Shown here: one piece after another, positions 33,243-38,189 of the stretch
Layout of the letters: every line of letters begins with the position of its first letter
Position numbering within the stretch: the stretch's first letter is position 1
Assembly: GCA_026388655.1 (NCBI GenBank)
Contig: JAPLJI010000065.1
Span: 1-38,189, forward strand
DNA length: 38,189 nt
Direction: 5' to 3'
Source: Pseudomonadota bacterium
Lineage (GTDB): Bacteria > Desulfobacterota > JAPLJL01
Program-made: the position numbers and the translations under genes
The notes under the pieces: generated by a model
Told to the model about the DNA's origin: nothing
What the model saw: only the letters and a program-made list of their open reading frames with translations
Databases searched by the model: none

Positions 33243-33326
33243 AAAAAATGCAATTTTGATATATATTAATTTAGAACCTTGCGAAATATTGTATAATTTA
33301 CGCTGGCTGAGAAAGGAATTACGAAA

Positions 33327-33776
33327 GTGCCAATGAAACAGGTCCGGGACCTGAACCGTCTCCAGGAGAAGATCAACCGGGTATTCGAGGAAAACCTGCG
33401 TCTGATCCGGGCCCGGGTTCCCCGGGAAAAACCCGGGGTCGGGGCCTGGTCTCCCCCGGTGGATATTTACGAGACGGAAGACTGCGTCGTGGTCAAGGCG
33501 GAGCTTCCCGGGATGAAGGTGGAGGAGATCAAGATTGAAGTCAAGGGAAATGTCCTGAATCTCCGGGGGGAAAGAAAACTGCTCAAGTCGGACAAGGAAA
33601 ACACCTGCCACCTGGTCGAGCGTTTTTACGGCAGTTTTTCCCGGAATTTCAATCTCCCGATGGCCGTGGATCAAAGCCGGACCAAAGCCACTTATAAGAA
33701 CGGGGTGCTCGAAGTAAAACTGCCCAAGCGGGTGGAGGTGAAGACCCCGCCGATCAAGGTTGAGATTAAAACTTAA
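33327..33776 (+). CDS. Small heat-shock protein, Hsp20 family
   Basis: 149 residues from GTG at 33327, nine bases after AAGGA; the ATG at 33333 is the alternative. The alpha-crystallin domain starts WSPPVDIYETEDCVVVKAEL near 42, with LPGMKVEEIKIEVKGNVLNL near 61, HLVERFYGSFSRNFNLP near 95 and KATYKNGVLEVKLPKR near 121, the usual GVL strand end. These proteins hold unfolding proteins as oligomers until DnaK acts. The usual C-terminal I-x-I/V anchor is probably IKVEIKT (residues 143-149). TATAAT at 33292-33297 could serve as a -10 box. Followed by a terminator at 33879. Confidence 0.93.
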   Translation: MPMKQVRDLNRLQEKINRVFEENLRLIRARVPREKPGVGAWSPPVDIYETEDCVVVKAELPGMKVEEIKIEVKGNVLNLRGERKLLKSDKENTCHLVERFYGSFSRNFNLPMAVDQSRTKATYKNGVLEVKLPKRVEVKTPPIKVEIKT

Positions 33777-33878
33777 GTGTTCCGAAATTTGTTTCAAGCG
33801 CCCGGAAGATTTTGGTAAAAGAGAACCAATGGCCATTTGAGGGTTTTTTCCTGATAATAAAGAGCGGGTAAAGCCCGG

Positions 33879-33900
33879 AGCGGGCCGGCCCGCTTTTTTT
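33879..33900 (+). terminator. Rho-independent terminator between hsp20 and the dnaJ-like gene
   Basis: AGCGGGCCGGCCCGCT followed by T7; stem AGCGGG with a CCGG loop. It separates dnaK-hsp20 from the genes after it. Confidence 0.75.
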
Positions 33901-33985
33901 ACGGGGGAACGGGATATAAGACTAATAACATGGAAGAGGGATTGGGGAACCGAATCGACCTGAATGGCCCCCAGTTCCGGAATAT

Positions 33986-35020
33986 ATGGCGGGAAAAGAT
34001 TACTATCAGATTTTAGGGGTTTCCCGGAGCGCTTCGGAAGAAGAGATCAAGAAGGCCTACCGGAGACTGGCCCGGAAGTATCATCCGGATGTCAACCCCG
34101 GGAACAAGGAGATGGAGGAGCGCTTCAAGGAGATCTCCGAAGCCTACAGCGTTATCTCCGATGCCGAGAAACGCCGTCAGTATGACCTGGGCGGCTCGGA
34201 GAGGTTCCAGGGCTTCAGCCAGGGATTCGACCCGTTTTCCGCCTATGCCCGTTCCGGGGCCGGGTCCCCGGGGTCACAGGGATTCCAGGGTTTTCGGTTT
34301 GATTTCGGCGACCTCGGCGGGGGCGGTTCCGGCCTGGGGGATATTTTCCAGGAGGTGTTCTCGGGCAAGTCCGGTTCCGGTCCCTTCCGCAACCGGAACC
34401 GGCAGGGCGAGGATCTCGAATACAGCCTGGAGCTGGGATTGGAGGAAGCCGCTTCCGGGGTTACCACCCGGATCAATCTGGCCCGGGAGGCGAGTTGCCC
34501 CGCCTGTCTGAGTTCCGGGGGACAGGGGAATAAGCCCTGCCCGCAGTGCGGGGGATTGGGGCGGGTGAATCAGCCCGAGAACATCCAGGTCCGGATCCCG
34601 GCCGGAGTCAATGAGGGCTCCCGGATCCGGGTGCCGGGCAAGGGAAACGAGGGCTCGAGCGGGGGACCGCCGGGAGACCTCTTCCTCCTGATCAGGATGA
34701 GGCCCCATCCCAGTTTTGAACGCCAGGGAAGGGATCTGCATCTCGAGGTTCCCATCAGCCTTTCCGAGGCGATTTTCGGGGCCAAGATCGAGGTGCCCAC
34801 GGTGGGTGGGTCGGTGAAGATGACGATCCCGCCGGGTACTTCGAGCGGGCAGCAGTTCCGGCTCCGGGGTTATGGAATGCCCGACACCAAAAAAGGCAGC
34901 CGGGGCGATCAGCTCGTCCGGGTCAAGATCGTTCTCCCGTCCAAGCTGGACGAAAAGTCCAAGGAGCTGATCCGGGAATTTGAGCGGATGAATCCTTATG
35001 ATCCCAGGAAAGATAGCTAG
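33986..35020 (+). CDS. DnaJ-family co-chaperone with reduced zinc finger
   Basis: 344 residues. The J domain (4-70) starts [20 protein letters not shown] and holds HPD near 36 in [11 protein letters not shown] Gly/Phe-rich linker runs about 73-140. The zinc region has only two CxxC motifs, Cys171/174 and Cys185/188 ([20 protein letters not shown]), where classical DnaJ has four. Then come client-binding domains I and II ([60 protein letters not shown]) and a C-terminal dimerisation tail. It stimulates DnaK ATPase and delivers clients. The form is intermediate between DnaJ and CbpA. The ATG at 33986 lacks a strong ribosome site. Confidence 0.92.
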   Translation: MAGKDYYQILGVSRSASEEEIKKAYRRLARKYHPDVNPGNKEMEERFKEISEAYSVISDAEKRRQYDLGGSERFQGFSQGFDPFSAYARSGAGSPGSQGFQGFRFDFGDLGGGGSGLGDIFQEVFSGKSGSGPFRNRNRQGEDLEYSLELGLEEAASGVTTRINLAREASCPACLSSGGQGNKPCPQCGGLGRVNQPENIQVRIPAGVNEGSRIRVPGKGNEGSSGGPPGDLFLLIRMRPHPSFERQGRDLHLEVPISLSEAIFGAKIEVPTVGGSVKMTIPPGTSSGQQFRLRGYGMPDTKKGSRGDQLVRVKIVLPSKLDEKSKELIREFERMNPYDPRKDS

Positions 35021-35339
35021 GTTGCTGGGTGGTTAGGTCGTTAGGTGGCTAGGTACTAGTGTAGTGTCTCAACCTTGGCTTTACAGTGATCAAGATCTTT
35101 GGTTTTAATAATGTAGGGGCGGCTTTCCATCGCCGCCCGAGGAGGGAGCCAGCCCCTCGATGTTACTCGGGATAAATGGAATGGTTTATCCTGAAGGGAC
35201 TCATCCTGAAGGACTCCCCTACGAAAGAGATATTCATTGTAAAGACTTTTCTGAAACAGAACACTAGGTAAAAATATATCCAGAACCCGAAATGATTTGA
35301 TTCGCAATTTTTCTTGGGATTAACAGGAGGGAGAAATAA
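35021..35339. repeat. Gap with a themed tract and a small MITE-like inverted-repeat unit
   Basis: No gene. 35021-35056 is a GGTTAGGTGGCTAGG-themed tract. 35113-35222 is bounded by GTAGGGG and CCCCTAC and contains hairpin GGGCGGC-TTTCCATC-GCCGCCC and a direct repeat ATCCTGAAGG(G)ACTC; about 110 bp with terminal inverted repeats. GGAGG before htpX serves as ribosome site. Confidence 0.6.
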
Positions 35340-36197
35340 ATGGGAAACCGGTTTAAAACAGTACTTTTACTGGGAGCGCTGACGGGCTTTTTCATCCTGG
35401 TCGGCGGAATGGCGGGCGGGAGGCAGGGAATCATTATCGCTTTTATCCTGGCCGTGTTCATGAACTTCTTTTCCTACTGGTTTTCCGACAAGATCGTCCT
35501 GGCCATCTACCGGGCCCAGGAGGTGACCGAAGCCCAAGCCCCCGAGCTCTACCGGATCGTGGCCAACCTGACCCAGAAGGCCGGGATGCCGATGCCCAAG
35601 GTTTACACCATCCCCAGCCAGTCGCCCAACGCCTTCGCCACCGGGAGAAACCCGGCGCACGCCGCGGTCGCGGTGACCGAGGGGATGCTCAAGCTCGTGA
35701 ATTCCGGCGAGCTCGAGGGGGTGCTGGCGCATGAATTGACCCACGTGAAGAACCGGGACACTTTGATTTGCGCCATCGCCGCCACCATCGCCGGGGCGAT
35801 CATGGTCCTGGCGAGCATGGCCCGGTGGACTGCGATCTTCGGGGGGCTCGGCGGCCGGGGGAACGAGCGCCGGGACAACATCGTGGGGCTTTTGTTCATG
35901 GCGATCCTCGCGCCCTTCGCGGCCATGCTGATTCAGATGGCGATCTCCCGCTCCCGGGAATACCTGGCCGATGACGGGGCGGCGGACCTGACCGGAAATC
36001 CCAACGGCCTGGCTTCCGCCCTCGGGAAGCTCTCGGCCTATTCCCAGCGGATTCCCCTCAACGCCAATCCCTCGACCGCGCACCTGTTCATCGTGAACCC
36101 GCTTTCGGCGCAGAGGATCGGCAGGTTTTTCTCCACCCATCCCCCGATCGAGGAAAGGATCGAGAGGCTGAGAAGGAAAACCGGGATGTTAGTTTGA
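35340..36197 (+). CDS. htpX: Membrane zinc protease HtpX (M48 family)
   Basis: 285 residues. Two N-terminal membrane segments at about 7-25 and 31-48, then zinc site His131-Glu132-x-x-His135 in [12 protein letters not shown] and third ligand Glu207 in [20 protein letters not shown]. Two more membrane segments lie between these (about 144-162 and 178-200). HtpX degrades misfolded membrane proteins from the cytoplasmic side together with FtsH. It fits the surrounding stress cluster. AGGAGG ribosome site. The family-typical end has [10 protein letters not shown] and [16 protein letters not shown]. Confidence 0.95.
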   Translation: MGNRFKTVLLLGALTGFFILVGGMAGGRQGIIIAFILAVFMNFFSYWFSDKIVLAIYRAQEVTEAQAPELYRIVANLTQKAGMPMPKVYTIPSQSPNAFATGRNPAHAAVAVTEGMLKLVNSGELEGVLAHELTHVKNRDTLICAIAATIAGAIMVLASMARWTAIFGGLGGRGNERRDNIVGLLFMAILAPFAAMLIQMAISRSREYLADDGAADLTGNPNGLASALGKLSAYSQRIPLNANPSTAHLFIVNPLSAQRIGRFFSTHPPIEERIERLRRKTGMLV

Positions 36198-36219
36198 TTT
36201 TTAGAAGGCTTGAATCCTA

Positions 36220-38189
36220 ATGATTGACTTTTCTCATTACCGGGACCGGCTTTCGGACCAGGCCCGCGAGATAATCGAGCGGGCGGTGCAGGAATCCCAG
36301 CGGCGCCAGCATTATTTCCTGGGGGTGGAGCACATTTTCCTGGCCTTCACCATCGTGGAGGGCCCCCTGTTCGAGGAGGTGATGGGGGGGCTCGGGATCG
36401 ATCACCGCGAGGTGGTAGCCGCCCTGAAGGAGAAATTGAAGGTCGCCCGCCAGTACACCGGCGGGGGAATGAGCGTGCCGGCCTCAACCCGGGCGCTGTT
36501 CCAGAGCGCCTGGGAAAGGGTGCAGAGCTCCGGCCGCCAGCTGATCAAGCCGACGGATATCCTGGTGGCAATCTTCCTGGAGGGACATTGTCTCCCGGTC
36601 CAGATCCTGAAAAACATGGGGGTGGATCCCAAGAACGCCCTGGAGCGGGTGATCATCGAGGTCAAGCGGCGGGAGGAATATGAGCGGGAAAGCCAGAAGC
36701 GGTTCGAGCTTCCGCCCTTCCTCAAGCAGTTCGGGGTCAACCTCAACCGGCAGGTGACTCTGGGAAAGGTGCCGCCGGTGATCGGCCGCGAGGAAGAGAT
36801 CGCCCGCATGATTGAATTCCTCTGCCACAAGGATCGCCCCAATTCCGTCATGATCCTGGGGGAATCCGGGGTGGGGAAAACCGCCCTGGTCCTGGGACTG
36901 GCCCGGATCCTGGAATTGAAACCGGAAGCGGTTCCCGACCGCCTCCGGGGCCACCAGATCATCAATTTACAGATGAACAGCATGGTGGCGGGAACGATGT
37001 TCCGGGGGATGTTCGAGGAGCGGATCGAACGGGTTATCCGCGAGGTGAAGGAACGGGAGGAGCTGATTCTCTTCATCGACGAGGCGCACAATATCGTCGG
37101 GGCGGGCTCCGCGCTCGGGGTCCCGGCCGACGCCGCCAATATCCTCAAATCCAGCATGGCCCAGGGCGAGATCCGGATCATCGGGGCCACCACCCCTTCC
37201 GAGTACAAGCAGTATTTCCAGGATGACGAGGCCCTGGCCCGGAGGTTCCGGCTGGTTCACCTGGAGGAGCCGGACCCGGCCTTGACCCGGGAAATCATCG
37301 CCGGGGTCTCCCGGCAGATTGAAAAAAACTACTCCGTGACGATCGGGCCCCAGGCGGTCGAGACCGCCCTGGAGCTTTCCCCGCGCTACCACCGGGCCGT
37401 GCGCCTGCCGGAGAAAGTCATTGGCTGGCTGGATACCGCGGCGGTCCAGGCGGAAATCGGCAAGGCCGACCGGAGGGTGGAGCGGGAGGATATCATCCGG
37501 GTCATTTCCCAGGAAACCCAGATCCCCCGGGACATGGTTTTCCGGGACGTGAACGAAAGGTTCAACCGGCTGGAGGAGGCGCTCGCCCGCCGGGTGGTGG
37601 GGCAGCGGCAGGCGATCCAGACTCTCTCGGCCCGGGTCCGTCTCTCCAAGGGGCCGCTCAAGGAAAAATTCAACCGGCCGGACGGGGTCCTGCTTTTCCT
37701 GGGCCCGACCGGGGTGGGGAAAACCGAGCTGGCCAAGGCCCTGGCCGAGTTCCTCTTCGGGACCGAGGACCGGATCATCCGGGTGGACATGTCGGAATAC
37801 CGCGACGGGGTGCTGGCGGTAGACAAGCTGATCGGGATGCCCCGGGGCATCGTCGGCTCCGAGCGGGGCGGGATTCTGACCAACCAGCTCCGCGACCACC
37901 CCTATTCGGTGGTGCTTCTGGACGAGGTGGAAAAAGCCAGCCCGGAAGTCTGGAACCTCTTTCTCCAGGTCTTCGACGAGGGCTTCCTGACCGACGGGCG
38001 GGGCAAAAGGGTTTATTTCAGCGACGCCGTCATCATCATGACCTCCAACCTGGGCTCCGGGGAATTCCAGCGCCTGCAGAAACCGATGGGATTCCTTTCC
38101 GATTCCGCCGGGCTGGAAGGGGTCAAACAGGCGGTCATCCAGCTGGTCGAAAACCATTTCAACCTGGAATTTTTGAACCGGATCGACGA
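36220..38189 (+). CDS. Clp AAA+ ATPase without middle coiled-coil domain (runs off right edge)
   Basis: The first 656 residues are visible. ATG at 36220, 22 bases after htpX. The N-domain opens FSHYRDRLSDQAREIIERAV with HYFLGVEHIFLAF. The first AAA+ module has Walker A GESGVGKTAL near 215 and Walker B LFIDEAHNIVGAGS near 285. The second has GPTGVGKTELAKALAEFLFG near 497 and VVLLDEVEKASPEVWNLFLQ near 564, then MTSNLGSGEFQ. Between them, AAVQAEIGKADRRVEREDII joins directly to SQETQIPRDM; the coiled-coil M domain of ClpB (about 120 residues) or ClpC (about 50) is absent, as in ClpA. The tail that would show a ClpP-binding loop is not visible, so protease partner or disaggregase role is open. Confidence 0.92.
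   Translation, partial: MIDFSHYRDRLSDQAREIIERAVQESQRRQHYFLGVEHIFLAFTIVEGPLFEEVMGGLGIDHREVVAALKEKLKVARQYTGGGMSVPASTRALFQSAWERVQSSGRQLIKPTDILVAIFLEGHCLPVQILKNMGVDPKNALERVIIEVKRREEYERESQKRFELPPFLKQFGVNLNRQVTLGKVPPVIGREEEIARMIEFLCHKDRPNSVMILGESGVGKTALVLGLARILELKPEAVPDRLRGHQIINLQMNSMVAGTMFRGMFEERIERVIREVKEREELILFIDEAHNIVGAGSALGVPADAANILKSSMAQGEIRIIGATTPSEYKQYFQDDEALARRFRLVHLEEPDPALTREIIAGVSRQIEKNYSVTIGPQAVETALELSPRYHRAVRLPEKVIGWLDTAAVQAEIGKADRRVEREDIIRVISQETQIPRDMVFRDVNERFNRLEEALARRVVGQRQAIQTLSARVRLSKGPLKEKFNRPDGVLLFLGPTGVGKTELAKALAEFLFGTEDRIIRVDMSEYRDGVLAVDKLIGMPRGIVGSERGGILTNQLRDHPYSVVLLDEVEKASPEVWNLFLQVFDEGFLTDGRGKRVYFSDAVIIMTSNLGSGEFQRLQKPMGFLSDSAGLEGVKQAVIQLVENHFNLEFLNRID

Noticed and set aside
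31242-33836. 864-residue open frame antisense to dnaK and hsp20
   Set aside because: Composition is the mirror of GC-rich codons of dnaK; no domain, no ribosome site, and the sense genes are unmistakable.

Overview
The window reads as a chromosomal stretch from an anaerobic, moderately GC-rich bacterium. The core genes are electron-transfer flavoprotein with its membrane Fe-S partner, a four-subunit 2-oxoacid:ferredoxin oxidoreductase, two thiolases, an acyl-CoA synthetase and a tungsten/molybdopterin-type aldehyde:ferredoxin oxidoreductase. This set fits an organism that oxidises fatty or amino acids with ferredoxin and ETF as carriers, such as a Desulfobacterota or syntrophic lineage. The lineage is inferred from gene content only; no marker gene fixes it.

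Layout. 1-2264 (minus): etfB, etfA and the start of a membrane Fe-S oxidoreductase. 2407-3732 (minus): CCA/poly(A) polymerase-type nucleotidyltransferase. 4011-4799: inositol-monophosphatase family. 5008-8118: tight operon for 2-oxoacid oxidoreductase (ferredoxin, alpha, beta, gamma) plus a tandem-ACT protein. 8290-10587: tRNA-Pro(CGG), a membrane methyltransferase, QueH and a tyrosine-phosphatase-like gene. 11005-12297: thiolase with an insert. 12430-15650: AT-rich accessory island with an orphan Phd-like antitoxin, a tail-anchored unknown, an IS110 remnant, two unknown genes separated by an attC-like site, a fragment resembling an acyl-CoA synthetase, and copies of a 22-bp repeat at the edges. 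15651-18476: DUF4143-type ATPase with an operator pair, then acyl-CoA synthetase. 18747-19531 and 22520-23349: two toxin-antitoxin-like pairs flanking a secreted DUF3160 protein. 23508-28585: second thiolase, M20 peptidase and aldehyde:ferredoxin oxidoreductase. 28950-31130: a strikingly AT-rich gene for a protein made of about 28 degenerate 18-residue repeats. 31314-38189: stress cluster dnaK, hsp20, dnaJ-like, htpX and a Clp ATPase that runs off the window.

Intergenic DNA is unusual. Nearly every gap holds a short tract built on one degenerate 6-12 nt theme (for example GTTCAAGGTTCACGG or CGAAACTCGAGACTCG), in three places as inverted pairs. In addition there are dispersed hairpins with a fixed TTYA loop and differing but always paired stems, and dispersed repeats containing GTCATTCC or GTCATTCTGAAC.

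The most promising unexplained items are the 18-residue repeat protein, the TTYA-loop hairpin class with compensatory base changes, and the accessory island with its attC-like site and inverted 22-bp repeats. All calls come from reading the sequence by eye; no database search was run.
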